A stretch of 64,000 nt of DNA from Thermopetrobacter sp964430935 (GTDB lineage: Bacteria; Pseudomonadota; Alphaproteobacteria; Rhizobiales; Aestuariivirgaceae). The first letter of the stretch is position 1; each line of letters opens with the position of its first letter. The position numbers and the translations under genes are program-made. The notes beneath the pieces are model-generated. The model made no database searches. It was not told where the DNA came from and worked only from the letters and a program-made list of their open reading frames with translations. Below are positions 16,429 to 25,400 of the stretch, one piece after another. The stretch is taken from positions 66,683 to 130,682 of the forward strand of contig CAYSHK010000039.1 in NCBI GenBank assembly GCA_964430935.1, read 5' to 3'.

Positions 16429-17361
16429 ATGGACACCGCGCTTCTCGTCACCCAGATCGTCAACGGCCTCCAGCTGGGGATCCTGCTGTTTCTCGTGGCC
16501 TCCGGTCTCACCCTGGTCTTCGGGATACTGGACTTCGTGAACCTGGCCCATGGCGCCTACTACATGCTGGGCGCCTTCATCGGCGCCACCCTGGCCCGCT
16601 GGACGGGATCCTGGCCGCTGTCGGTGGTGCTGGTCCTTCCTCTTGTGGCCGCGATTGGCGCGATCACGGAACGGCTCGTGGCCCGCCCCCTCTACGGCAG
16701 GAGCCATCTGGCGCAGGTCCTGGCCACCTTCGGCCTGATACTGGTGATCGACGCCGCCGCCATGCTGGTATGGGGCGTCGAGGGACGCGTGGTGGAGCTG
16801 CCCGCCTGGCTGAACGGCCGGGTGGCTCTTCCCGGCGGTGCCGAACTGCCCGTCTACCGGCTGGTCATCATCGGGACGGGGCTGGCCGTGGCCGCGGGCC
16901 TCTATGTCTGGGTCCACCACACCCGTTTCGGCATGCTGGTGCGTGCCGCGGCCGCCAACCGCGACATGGCCGAGGCGCTGGGCGTGGACACGGCGCGACT
17001 CTATTCCGCCGTCTTCGCGCTGGGGGCCGCGCTGGCCGGACTGGCCGGCATGCTGGTCGCCCCGCTCACCGAGGCTTCGCTCGCGATGGGGCTGGAAATC
17101 ATCATCATCGCCCTCGTGGTCATCATCATTGGCGGCGTGGGTTCCCTGAAGGGGGCCTTCGTCGCCGCCATTCTGGCCGGGCTGGTGGACACGCTGGGCC
17201 GCGCCTGGCTGGACGATCTGTTCAAGCTCGCCATGTCGCCGGAGGCGGCGGAGACGGCCGCTCCCGCGGTTTCCGCCATGAGCGTCTATCTTCTCATGGC
17301 GCTGATCCTGGCCCTGCGTCCGCAGGGGCTCTTTCCGCCGAAGACCAGGGGGCGCAGATGA
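16429..17361 (+). CDS. Branched-chain amino-acid-type ABC permease (LivH family)
   Basis: First membrane subunit of the transporter; 310 residues with about eight hydrophobic helices. The N-terminal QIVNGLQLGILLFLVASGLT and GILDFVNLAHGAYYMLGAF stretches are diagnostic for LivH/BraD permeases. Stop codon overlaps the start of the LivM-type gene. It contains an unusually long central loop (about 285-295 region EAAETAAPAVSAM) near the C-terminus, of unknown significance. Confidence 0.92.
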   Translation: MDTALLVTQIVNGLQLGILLFLVASGLTLVFGILDFVNLAHGAYYMLGAFIGATLARWTGSWPLSVVLVLPLVAAIGAITERLVARPLYGRSHLAQVLATFGLILVIDAAAMLVWGVEGRVVELPAWLNGRVALPGGAELPVYRLVIIGTGLAVAAGLYVWVHHTRFGMLVRAAAANRDMAEALGVDTARLYSAVFALGAALAGLAGMLVAPLTEASLAMGLEIIIIALVVIIIGGVGSLKGAFVAAILAGLVDTLGRAWLDDLFKLAMSPEAAETAAPAVSAMSVYLLMALILALRPQGLFPPKTRGRR

Positions 17362-18326
17362 TGGGCAGCGGTCTGCGCAAACTCGCCCCGTGGTTCGAGG
17401 GAGCGCTTCTGGCGCTGCTCGCCGCGGCCCCTCTGCTCGCCGCCTGGACGTCGCATCCCTTCTGGCTGGACCTGGCCACCCGGCTGACCATTCTGGCCAT
17501 CGCCGCTTCCGCGCTCAATCTCGTCCTCGGCATTGGCGGTCTCGTGTCCTTCGGCCATGCCGCCTTTCTGGGGATGGGCGCATACGCGGTGGGCATTCCC
17601 GCCTGGCACGCCCTCTACGGAGGGGCGGAATGGATCGCCTCCTCCAACGGCCTCTTCCATTTCGCCCTTGCCGCCGGTGCCGGCGCCCTGTTCGCCCTGC
17701 TCACCGGCCCGCTGGCCCTGCGCACCCGGGGCGTGCACTTCATCATGATCACCATGGCCTTCGGACAGATGGTCTTCTATCTCCTCCAGTCGCTGGAAAC
17801 CTATGGCGGGGACGACGGGCTGACCATCGACACCCGCTCCGAGCTTCCCCTGGCGAATCTGGACGATCCCGCGCAGCTGCACTGGCTGGCCTTCGCCACG
17901 CTGGTGGCGGTGCTGCTGCTGATCTGGCGGCTGCGGGAGGCGCCGTTCGGTCTGGCGCTGGCCGGTGCCAGGACGGGCGAGAGGCGGATGCGCGCGCTGG
18001 GCTTCGACGTGGCCCGGATCCGGCTTGCGGCCTATGTGCTCTCCGGAGCCCTGACCGCCGTCGCCGGAGCGTGGCTGGCCAACCATGCCGCCTTCGTCTC
18101 CCCGGCGATGACGGACTGGACCCGTTCCGGAGAGTTGATGTTCATGGTCATTCTCGGCGGAGCGGGGCGGCTTCTGGGACCACTGACGGGCGCGGCCGCC
18201 TTCGTGCTGCTGGAGGAGGTGCTCTCCTCCGTCACCGCCTACTGGCATCTTCCGTTCGGCTTGCTGCTGATCGCCGCCGCGCTGTGGCAGGCCGGTGCGT
18301 TCTCCAGGAAGGGAGGTTCCCCATGA
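17358..18326 (+). CDS. Branched-chain amino-acid-type ABC permease (LivM family)
   Basis: Second membrane subunit; 322 residues with about nine to ten helices. The segments ALNLVLGIGGLVSFGHAAFL and RGVHFIMITMAFGQM are the LivM signatures. It starts with a double ATG (17358 and 17361) overlapping the LivH stop, and its own stop overlaps the ATPase start, giving tight translational coupling along the operon. Confidence 0.92.
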   Translation: MMGSGLRKLAPWFEGALLALLAAAPLLAAWTSHPFWLDLATRLTILAIAASALNLVLGIGGLVSFGHAAFLGMGAYAVGIPAWHALYGGAEWIASSNGLFHFALAAGAGALFALLTGPLALRTRGVHFIMITMAFGQMVFYLLQSLETYGGDDGLTIDTRSELPLANLDDPAQLHWLAFATLVAVLLLIWRLREAPFGLALAGARTGERRMRALGFDVARIRLAAYVLSGALTAVAGAWLANHAAFVSPAMTDWTRSGELMFMVILGGAGRLLGPLTGAAAFVLLEEVLSSVTAYWHLPFGLLLIAAALWQAGAFSRKGGSP

Positions 18327-19081
18327 CCCGGCCGCTTCTGGAACTTTCGGACGTGCACAAGGCCTTCGGCGGCCTCAACGTCTCCGTCGGCGTGAGCATG
18401 GAGGTGATGCGGGGCGAGACCCATGCCCTGATCGGACCCAACGGAGCGGGCAAGACCACGCTGATCGGCCAGATCTGCGGCGAGATCCTGCCCGACCGCG
18501 GCCGCATCGCCCTGGACGGGGAGGACGTGACCCGTCTGCCGGTGCACCGGCGTGCGCGGCTGGGACTGGCGCGTTCCTACCAGATCACCTCGCTGATGGA
18601 TGCCCTGAGCGTCTTCGACAATGCGCTGCTGGCCGTCATGGCCCATTGCGGAACGCCCTGGCGGATGTTCCGGTCCGCCCGCGACGACGAGAGGCTGCGC
18701 GACGCCGCCATCGCCGTGCTGGCCCGCGTCGATCTCGCGGACCGGGCGCAACGCATGGCGGGAGAGCTCTCGCATGGCCAGCGCCGGCAGCTGGAGCTGG
18801 CCATGGCGCTGGCGGGACGGCCCCGTCTGCTGCTGCTCGACGAACCCATGGCCGGGCTCGGCCCCAGCGAGAGCGCGCGGATGGTCGAACTCCTGCGGGA
18901 GGTGAAGGAGGAGCACTCCATCCTTCTGGTGGAGCACGACATGGACGCGGTCTTCGCTCTCGCCGACCGCATCTCCGTCCTGGTCGCCGGCCGCCTGATC
19001 GCCACCGGCACGCCGCGGGAGGTCCGTGCCAGTCCCGAGGTGCGCAGGGCCTATCTCGGGGAGGACGCCGATGCTGCTTGA
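18323..19081 (+). CDS. Branched-chain amino-acid-type ABC ATPase (LivG family)
   Basis: One of two cytoplasmic ATPases energising the transporter. The 252-residue protein has Walker A GPNGAGKTT, signature LSHGQRRQLE, Walker B LLLLDEPMAGL and a switch histidine in LVEHDMD. The Gln/His variation in the signature (LSHGQ) is normal for LivG. Overlaps livM-type and livF-type neighbours by four and eleven bases. Confidence 0.93.
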   Translation: MTRPLLELSDVHKAFGGLNVSVGVSMEVMRGETHALIGPNGAGKTTLIGQICGEILPDRGRIALDGEDVTRLPVHRRARLGLARSYQITSLMDALSVFDNALLAVMAHCGTPWRMFRSARDDERLRDAAIAVLARVDLADRAQRMAGELSHGQRRQLELAMALAGRPRLLLLDEPMAGLGPSESARMVELLREVKEEHSILLVEHDMDAVFALADRISVLVAGRLIATGTPREVRASPEVRRAYLGEDADAA

Positions 19082-19775
19082 GGCGCGAGCGCTCGAAGCC
19101 GGATACGGCCCGGCCCAGGTGCTCTTCGGGGTGGATCTGCGGATCGGCGCCGGAGAATGCGTGACGCTGCTCGGTCGCAACGGCATGGGCAAGACGACCA
19201 CCGTGAAGGTGCTGACCGGCCTGCTTCCCGCCCGTTCCGGATCCATACGGCTGGATGGCCGGGAGGTCACGGCCCTGCCGGCGCATGCGCGGGCGCGGCT
19301 CGGTCTCGGATTGGTGCCGGAGGGACGTCAGGTCTTCCCCACCCTCACCGTGCGGGAGAACCTGACGGCCACCGCCCGCCCTCCCGCGGACGGCGGCGCC
19401 GGCTGGACCCTGGAGCGGGTGCATGCGCTCTTTCCGGAGCTGGCGGAACGCTCCGCGGCCATGGGGTCGCTGCTGTCGGGAGGGGAGCAGCAGATGCTGG
19501 CCATCGGCCGCGCCCTGATGACCAATCCGCGTCTGCTGATCCTCGACGAGGCCACCGAGGGACTGGCGCCGCTGGTCCGCGCCCGCATATGGGAGGCCCT
19601 GGAGGAGGTGCGGGCCTCGGGCATGGCTTTGTTAATTATTGACAAGAATGTGCAGGATCTGTTGCGCATCGCGTCCCGGCACATCATGCTGGAAAAGGGC
19701 CGGATCGTGTGGACCGGCTCCTCCGCAGAGCTGGCGAGGGCGAAGGATGTGCGCGAAAAATACCTCGGAGTTTGA
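19071..19775 (+). CDS. Branched-chain amino-acid-type ABC ATPase (LivF family)
   Basis: Second ATPase subunit, 234 residues. Walker A GRNGMGKTT, signature LSGGEQQML and Walker B LLILDEATEGL are intact. The usual switch histidine position reads LLIIDKNVQDL, as in other LivF proteins. The codons for LLIID (19629-19643, TTG TTA ATT ATT GAC) are strikingly AT-rich against a GC-rich background and create an exact TTGACA. The 3' end overlaps the next gene by 29 bases. Confidence 0.93.
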   Translation: MLLEARALEAGYGPAQVLFGVDLRIGAGECVTLLGRNGMGKTTTVKVLTGLLPARSGSIRLDGREVTALPAHARARLGLGLVPEGRQVFPTLTVRENLTATARPPADGGAGWTLERVHALFPELAERSAAMGSLLSGGEQQMLAIGRALMTNPRLLILDEATEGLAPLVRARIWEALEEVRASGMALLIIDKNVQDLLRIASRHIMLEKGRIVWTGSSAELARAKDVREKYLGV

Positions 19776-20358
19776 CCGCAGGACGTTCCTGACCGCTCTG
19801 GCGCTGGGCGCGCTTCCGACGGCGGCGCGGGCCGGCAATCCCTTCGATCTCTTCAGCCGCGAGGGCCGGGTGCGGCTGGCCGCAGACGGCGGCGCCTACG
19901 GCCGCTACGCCCGCACCCTCCTGGCCCGTCTGCCCGCGGGCGTGCGCATCCGTCCCGATCTGGAGCGGATTCTCGACCGTCTGGCCTCCCGCGCCCGGAT
20001 CGACGCCGGACTGCCGCCCCTGAAGCCCTCGAACGCCGCCCGCCTCGCCGCCCGCGCGCAGGCGGTGGACATGCTTCTGGGCGACTACGTGGGACACCAT
20101 TCCCCCTCCGGCTTCTCCTTTCCGCGCCGTTTCGAGGCCATCGCCGGACCGGGCCACGGGAACCACGGCGAGAACGCCGCCCGCGACCGCCAGCGCGGTC
20201 CCGTGGACGCCATGAAGGCGGCCCGCCTCTTCCGGCAGTGGCTGGAAAGTTCCGCACACCGCGCGAACCTCATGCGGCGGAGCTGGCGGTACGTTTCCAC
20301 CGGGGCCGTGGCGCGCGGACACCACCTCTACGCGGTGCAGATCTACTGGGAGAAGTGA
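19747..20358 (+). CDS. Tat-exported CAP (SCP-like) domain protein
   Basis: A 203-residue protein of the cysteine-rich-secretory/antigen-5/PR-1 (CAP) superfamily. The N-terminus carries a twin-arginine signal (DRRTFLTALALGALPTAARA). CAP signatures follow: GHHSPSG (active-cleft histidine), a GENAA motif (115-145 region) and HRANLM near the end. Function is unknown; bacterial CAP proteins are often linked to cell surface or envelope stress. The ATG at 19747 has CGAAGG just before it and lies inside livF, so it is translated as part of the ABC operon. Its product could work with the transporter or merely share the transcript. Confidence 0.85.
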   Translation: MCAKNTSEFDRRTFLTALALGALPTAARAGNPFDLFSREGRVRLAADGGAYGRYARTLLARLPAGVRIRPDLERILDRLASRARIDAGLPPLKPSNAARLAARAQAVDMLLGDYVGHHSPSGFSFPRRFEAIAGPGHGNHGENAARDRQRGPVDAMKAARLFRQWLESSAHRANLMRRSWRYVSTGAVARGHHLYAVQIYWEK

Positions 20359-20381
20359 CGGCCGGAACCGGCCGGCCGTCA
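20356..20381. terminator. Bidirectional hairpin containing both stop codons
   Basis: TGACGGCCGG (20356-20365) pairs perfectly with CCGGCCGTCA (20372-20381). The first three bases are the stop of the CAP gene and the last three are the stop of the LysR gene read from the other strand, so one ten-pair stem ends both converging transcripts. Confidence 0.65.
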
Positions 20382-21332
20382 TTCGCCGCCGCCGGCCAGC
20401 CTCTCGCGCCGCCGCACATCCGCGAGGAAGCGCGGATCGATCATGCCGATGAACAGCTTGGCCTGCCGTGACAGATAGCGCCCCTTGCGGATGATGATGC
20501 CGTAGGAGCGGGGCCTGAAATAGCGGCGCAGCGGCACCTTCACCAGCTGGTCCTCCCCCTCCAGGGCCAGTCCCGAGACGATGGAGATGCCCATGCCCAG
20601 CTTCACGTACTTCTTCACGACCTCCCAGCCGCCGGTCTCCAGCGCCACCTTCATCTCCAGCCCGTTGTCGCGGAACACCTTGCGGACCATCTTCCAGGTG
20701 GAGAGATGGCGCGGCGGCAGAATGAGGCCGTACTGGGCGATGTCCTCCAGGCTGATGCCGTCCTTGCCGGCCAGCGGATGGTCGGGCGGCATGATCAGCA
20801 TCAGGTCGTAGGTCAGGATGGGGCGGTAGAAGAAGTCCTCGTGGCTCCGCTGCATGGAGCCGACCGCGAAATCCGCCTCCCCGGCCTGCAGTTTCTCCAT
20901 GCCCGCGCGGCCCGTGACGTTGTGCAGGGTGATCTGCACCCGCGGATAGGTTTCCGAAAAGCGCCGGACGTGCTCCGGAAGCATGTGCAGGATCACCGTC
21001 TCGCCCGCCGCTATGTGCAGCTCCCCGCCTTCCAGCCGTTCGAACTGGGCGTGGAACTTCTCGTCGAGCCGCTCGAAGTCCTCGATCAGCGGTCTGGCCA
21101 GCTCGTAGAGGACCTGCCCCTCCGGCGTCAGGTCGATGCGCGGTCCGTGGCGGTCGAAGAGCTTCGCCCCCAGCTCCTTCTCCAGCGCCTTGATCTGCAG
21201 CGAGACCGTGGGCTGGCTCAGGAACAGCTTCTCGGCCGCCGCCGAGATGTTGCCCGTCTCCACCGTCTTGCAGAAGGCCCTGAGCGTCTTCAGCCGGTTC
21301 TCCTTGTAGAAGATGTCCGGGTTCTTCGCCAT
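20379..21332 (-). CDS. LysR-family transcriptional regulator, CysB-like
   Basis: A 317-residue DNA-binding regulator. The N-terminal winged helix (KTLRAFCKTVETGNISAAAEKL, SQPTVSLQIKALEKELG) is followed by a substrate-binding domain of the CysB/Cbl type (SYGIIIRKGRYLS near the C-terminus). It is divergent from rnfB, and the shared 151-bp gap carries two perfect palindromes, so it most likely controls the rnf/oxidoreductase operon as well as itself. The effector is unknown; CysB relatives sense sulfur metabolites such as O-acetylserine. The ATG at 21332 is chosen because upstream in-frame sequence has no family similarity. Confidence 0.9.
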   Translation of the reverse strand: MAKNPDIFYKENRLKTLRAFCKTVETGNISAAAEKLFLSQPTVSLQIKALEKELGAKLFDRHGPRIDLTPEGQVLYELARPLIEDFERLDEKFHAQFERLEGGELHIAAGETVILHMLPEHVRRFSETYPRVQITLHNVTGRAGMEKLQAGEADFAVGSMQRSHEDFFYRPILTYDLMLIMPPDHPLAGKDGISLEDIAQYGLILPPRHLSTWKMVRKVFRDNGLEMKVALETGGWEVVKKYVKLGMGISIVSGLALEGEDQLVKVPLRRYFRPRSYGIIIRKGRYLSRQAKLFIGMIDPRFLADVRRRERLAGGGE

Positions 21333-21360
21333 TTCCCGCCACCTCGGTCCGCAATCCACC

Positions 21361-21379
21361 CTATTGGCTAGGCCAATAG
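21361..21379. promoter_or_regulatory. Perfect palindrome next to the LysR start (candidate operator 1)
   Basis: CTATTGGC-TAG-GCCAATAG is an exact inverted repeat with eight-base arms, 29 bases upstream of the LysR ATG. It is AT-richer than the surroundings and is suited to a dimeric LysR-type regulator. Confidence 0.6.
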
Positions 21380-21385
21380 TATGGA

Positions 21386-21406
21386 TTGAAATTATTGGAA
21401 TTTCAA
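21386..21406. promoter_or_regulatory. Second perfect palindrome in the LysR-rnfB gap (candidate operator 2)
   Basis: TTGAAATT-ATTGG-AATTTCAA has exact eight-base arms. Its centre repeats the ATTGG half of operator 1, and the two centres are 26 bases apart, about two and a half helical turns. A possible -10 element TAGGAT for rnfB follows at 21425. Confidence 0.6.
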
Positions 21407-21483
21407 ATGATGCTTTTTCGTGCTTAGGATGACCGGGGGAACGCGGCGGCGGCGGTGCCATCGCAAGGGAGCGAGTCGGACGG

Positions 21484-22368
21484 ATGGAAGCGGCTGGACT
21501 TTCGATGACCGCCATGGCGGTGATCTTCATGGCGGCGCTGGGCGTTCTCCTGGCGGGGCTTCTGGCGCTGGCCAACCGCTATCTCTGGGTCTGGGAGGAT
21601 CCCCGCATCCAGGAGGTGGAGGAACTTCTGCCCGCCACCAATTGCGGCGCCTGCGGACAGGCCGGCTGCCGCGCCTTCGCCGAGGCCCTGGTCGAGAACA
21701 GGGCGGAACCGGCCCAGTGCACCGTCTCTCCGCGCGAGACCATCGAGGACATCGCCGACACGCTGGGCGTGGAGGCGGGCGACGTGGAGAAGCGCATCGC
21801 CATGCTGGCCTGCGCCGGGGGCAGCCATGTGGCGCGCATGCGGGCCCACTACGCCGGCGTGGAGAGCTGCCGGGCGGCGGCCGTCGTCGGCGGCGGGCCG
21901 AAGCAGTGCGTCTGGGGGTGCCTGGGGCTCGGGGACTGCGCCGACGTCTGCGACTTCGACGCCATCTCCATGAACCGTTTCGGCCTGCCGGAAGTGGATG
22001 CGGACCTGTGCACCGCCTGCGGCGACTGCGTGGACATCTGCCCGAAGGATCTCTTTTCCATCCATCCGGTCAGCCACCGTCTGTGGGTGGCCTGCCGCAA
22101 CCTTCTCCACGGGGAGGAGGCTCTGGCGGAATGCGAGGTGGCCTGCGACGCCTGCGGGCGCTGCGCCAGGGACGCCCCCGCCGGTCTGGTGGAGATGCGG
22201 AACAACCTGCCCGTCGTCAACTACGAGCTGAATCATCTGGCCACGCCGGACGTCATCCAGCGCTGTCCCACCGGCGCGATCGTCTGGCGGGACGAGAAGG
22301 GCCGCGTGATCAAGGGCAGGGAGACGAAACGCATCGTGCGCAGACGACCCCTGCCGATTGACGCCTGA
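21484..22368 (+). CDS. rnfB: Rnf electron-transport complex subunit B (RnfB)
   Basis: Entry subunit of the membrane Rnf complex, which moves electrons between ferredoxin and NAD with ion translocation. The 294-residue protein has one N-terminal helix (about 10-30), an Fe-S domain with NCGACGQAGC (Cys54, 57, 62), a ferredoxin-type domain (CTACGDCVDICP) and further cysteine clusters (CVWGCLGLGDCADVC; CDACGRCARD). It is the first gene of the operon and is separated from rnfCDGEA by the 2-oxoacid oxidoreductase gene. The ATG at 21484 sits directly after a purine-poor leader; no better start is visible. Confidence 0.93.
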   Translation: MEAAGLSMTAMAVIFMAALGVLLAGLLALANRYLWVWEDPRIQEVEELLPATNCGACGQAGCRAFAEALVENRAEPAQCTVSPRETIEDIADTLGVEAGDVEKRIAMLACAGGSHVARMRAHYAGVESCRAAAVVGGGPKQCVWGCLGLGDCADVCDFDAISMNRFGLPEVDADLCTACGDCVDICPKDLFSIHPVSHRLWVACRNLLHGEEALAECEVACDACGRCARDAPAGLVEMRNNLPVVNYELNHLATPDVIQRCPTGAIVWRDEKGRVIKGRETKRIVRRRPLPIDA

Positions 22369-22400
22369 AACAGTTTCCCCGGTCGCAAGAGGGCGAAGAG

Positions 22401-25400
22401 ATGATTTTCGGAAACAGGAAGCAGAAGAAGAACGAGCCGAAGTACCCCGGCATCCGCATGGCGCTGGACGGCAACACCGCCGTCATCATGTGCGAACGCG
22501 AGGCTTCCGACGCCGCGGGCGCCTATCCCATCACACCGTCCACGCAGATGGGCGAATACTGGGCCGAGGAGGTGGCCAGGGGCCACATCAACGTCTCCGG
22601 CCGTCCCCTGGTCTTCGTGGAGCCCGAATCGGAGCACGCCGCCGCCGCGGTGACCGCCGGCATGTCCATGTCCGGACTGCGCGCCACCAATTTCTCCTCC
22701 GCCCAGGGCGTGGCCTTCATGCACGAATCCCTCTATGCCGCGGTCGGCAAGCGGCTGCCCTACGTGCTCAACATCGGTGCCCGCGCCATCACCAAGGCCT
22801 CGCTCAACGTCCATTGCGGCCATGACGACTACCATTGCGTGGACGACACCGGCTTCATCCAGTTCTTCGCCCGCAATGCCCAGGCGGCCGCGGATCTGAA
22901 CCTGATCGCCCGCAAGACGGCCGAGCTCTCGCTGACCCCGGCCATCGTCGGACAGGACGGCTTCCTCACCACCCATCTGATCGAGCCGATCAACGTGCCG
23001 GAACGCGAGCTGATCGACGAGTTCCTCGGCCATCCGGACGACGAGATCGAATGTCCGACGCCGGCGCAGAGGATGATCTACGGCGAAACCCGCCGCCGCG
23101 TGCCGATGCTCTGGGACGTGGACAATCCCGTGACTTCGGGTGCCGTGCAGAACCAGGACTCCTACATGCAGACGGTGGCCGCGCAGCGTCCCTATTTCTT
23201 CGACCATATTCCGGAGATCGCCGAGAGGGTGATGGCGGAATACGCCGATCTGACCGGACGCGCGTACGGCCGCATCGGCACCTGGCACATGGACGATGCC
23301 GAATACGTCATCCTCGGCATGGGCTCCATGATTCCGCAGGCGAAGGCGGTGGCGGAATACCTCCGCCGCACCCGCGGACTGAAGGTCGGCATCGTCGATC
23401 TCACCATGTACCGTCCCTTCCCCGGCGATCTGGTCTCGAAGGCCCTGATCGGACGGAAGGGCGTGGCGGTCCTGGAGCGCACGGACCAGCCGCTGGCGGA
23501 GGACCTGCCAGTCATGCGCGAGGTCCGTGCCGCCCTCTCCAAGGCGCTGGAGAACGGCATGGCGGCCGATGGCGAGAAGCCCTGGCCGGACTATGCCACG
23601 GCGAAGTCCATGAAGGATCTGCCGCAGCTCTACTCCGGCGCCTACGGGCTCGGTTCGCGCGATCTGCAGCCGGAGGCCCTCGTCGCGGCGGTGGAGAACA
23701 TGCTTCCCGACGGCGGACACCGCAGGTTCTTCTATCTCGGCATCGAATTCGTGCACGACATCCCCGCCTCGCCGAAGGAGGAGGTGCGCCAGCAGAAGCT
23801 CCTCGAAGCCTATCCGCATATCCGGGATCTGGCGCTGAAGGGTTCGGAGAATCCGGACCTTCTGCCCGAGGGCGCCATCACCGTGCGCATGCATTCCATC
23901 GGCGGCTGGGGCGCCATCACCACCGGCAAGAATCTGGCCATGACCCTCTACGAGCTGCTCGGCTACGAGATCAAGGCCAATCCCAAGTACGGTTCCGAGA
24001 AGAAGGGCCAGCCCACCACCTACTACATGTCGGCGGCCCCGGAACCCATTCCCCTGTCCTGCGAGTACCACAACGTGGACGTGGTGCTCTCCCCCGATCC
24101 GAACGTCTTCCACCACTCCAACCCGCTGTTCGGTTTGCGGAAGGGCGGCGTCTTCATCATCCAGCACTCCGGTACCGCGGAGGAGCTGTGGAAGAGTCTG
24201 CCCGAAAGCGCCCAGCGCTACATCATCGACAACGACATCCGCCTGTTCTACGTGGACGGCTTCCGCATCGCCCGCGAGGAGGCGAGCAATCCGGAGCTGC
24301 AGCTGCGCATGCAGGGCAACGCCTTCCAGGGCGCCTTCTTCGCCGCATCGCCCCTGATGGAGCGGGCCGGGCTGGACGAGAAGAAGCTGTTCGCCGCCAT
24401 CGAGGCGCAGCTCGAGGCCAAGTTCGGCTCCAAGGGACGCAAGGTCGTGGAGGACAATCTCCGGGTCGTGCGCCGCGGCTTCGAGGAGACCCGCGAGGTC
24501 ACCGGGAAGGTCGTCACCCCGCGCGAGGCCGGCGGGGAGGAGGTCCGCAGCGGTCTGCCCGTGCTGCTGAGGGACATTCCCGAGGCCGGCGGCGGCGCCT
24601 CCGACATCCACCGTTTCTGGGAGCAGACCGGCGAGTTCTACGCCAGCGGCCGCGGATCGGACATCACCGCCGATCCCTTCCAGGCGCTCTCCCTCATTCC
24701 CGCGTCCACGGGCATCTTCCGCGACATGACGCAGATCCGCTTCGAGGTGCCGGAATTCGTCGCCGAGAAGTGCACCGCCTGCGGCGAGTGCTACACGGTC
24801 TGCCCGGATTCCGCCTGTCCGGGACTGGTGAACACCGTCGCGGAGGTCTTCTCCTCGGCCATCGCCGCCGTGGAGGAGGAGATCGGCGCGACCGAGCACC
24901 TGCGCCGCGAAAGCCGGAAGCTGGAGAAGATCCTCCGTCCGATGATCGACGAGGCCGGGGAGGAGGCCGACGTCAATGCCCTCATCCACCGGGCCATCGA
25001 CGAGCTTCTGGCCGGAAGCGACCTGGAGGGCGGGGCGCGGAACCGGCTGGAGGAGGAGATGGAGGCCTTCCGCCGGGCCATCGGCGAGTTCCGCTTCTCC
25101 GTCACCAAGCCATACTGGATCCAGCGCGAGAAGAAGAGGAAGGGCTCCGGAGGCCTGTTCTCCATCACCATCAATCCCTACACCTGCAAGGGCTGCATGG
25201 AATGCGTGGAGGTCTGCGACGACGGCGCGCTGGTGCCGGTGCGGCAGGACGATGAGGTCGTCGCCCGCCTGCGCCGCGAGTGGGAGTTCTGGGAACGGCT
25301 GCCGACCACCAATCCGCAGTTCGACCGCATCGACGATCTGGACGAGAAGATCGGCGCGCTGCAGACGCTGCTGCTCGACAAGCCGGTGTACAATTCCATG

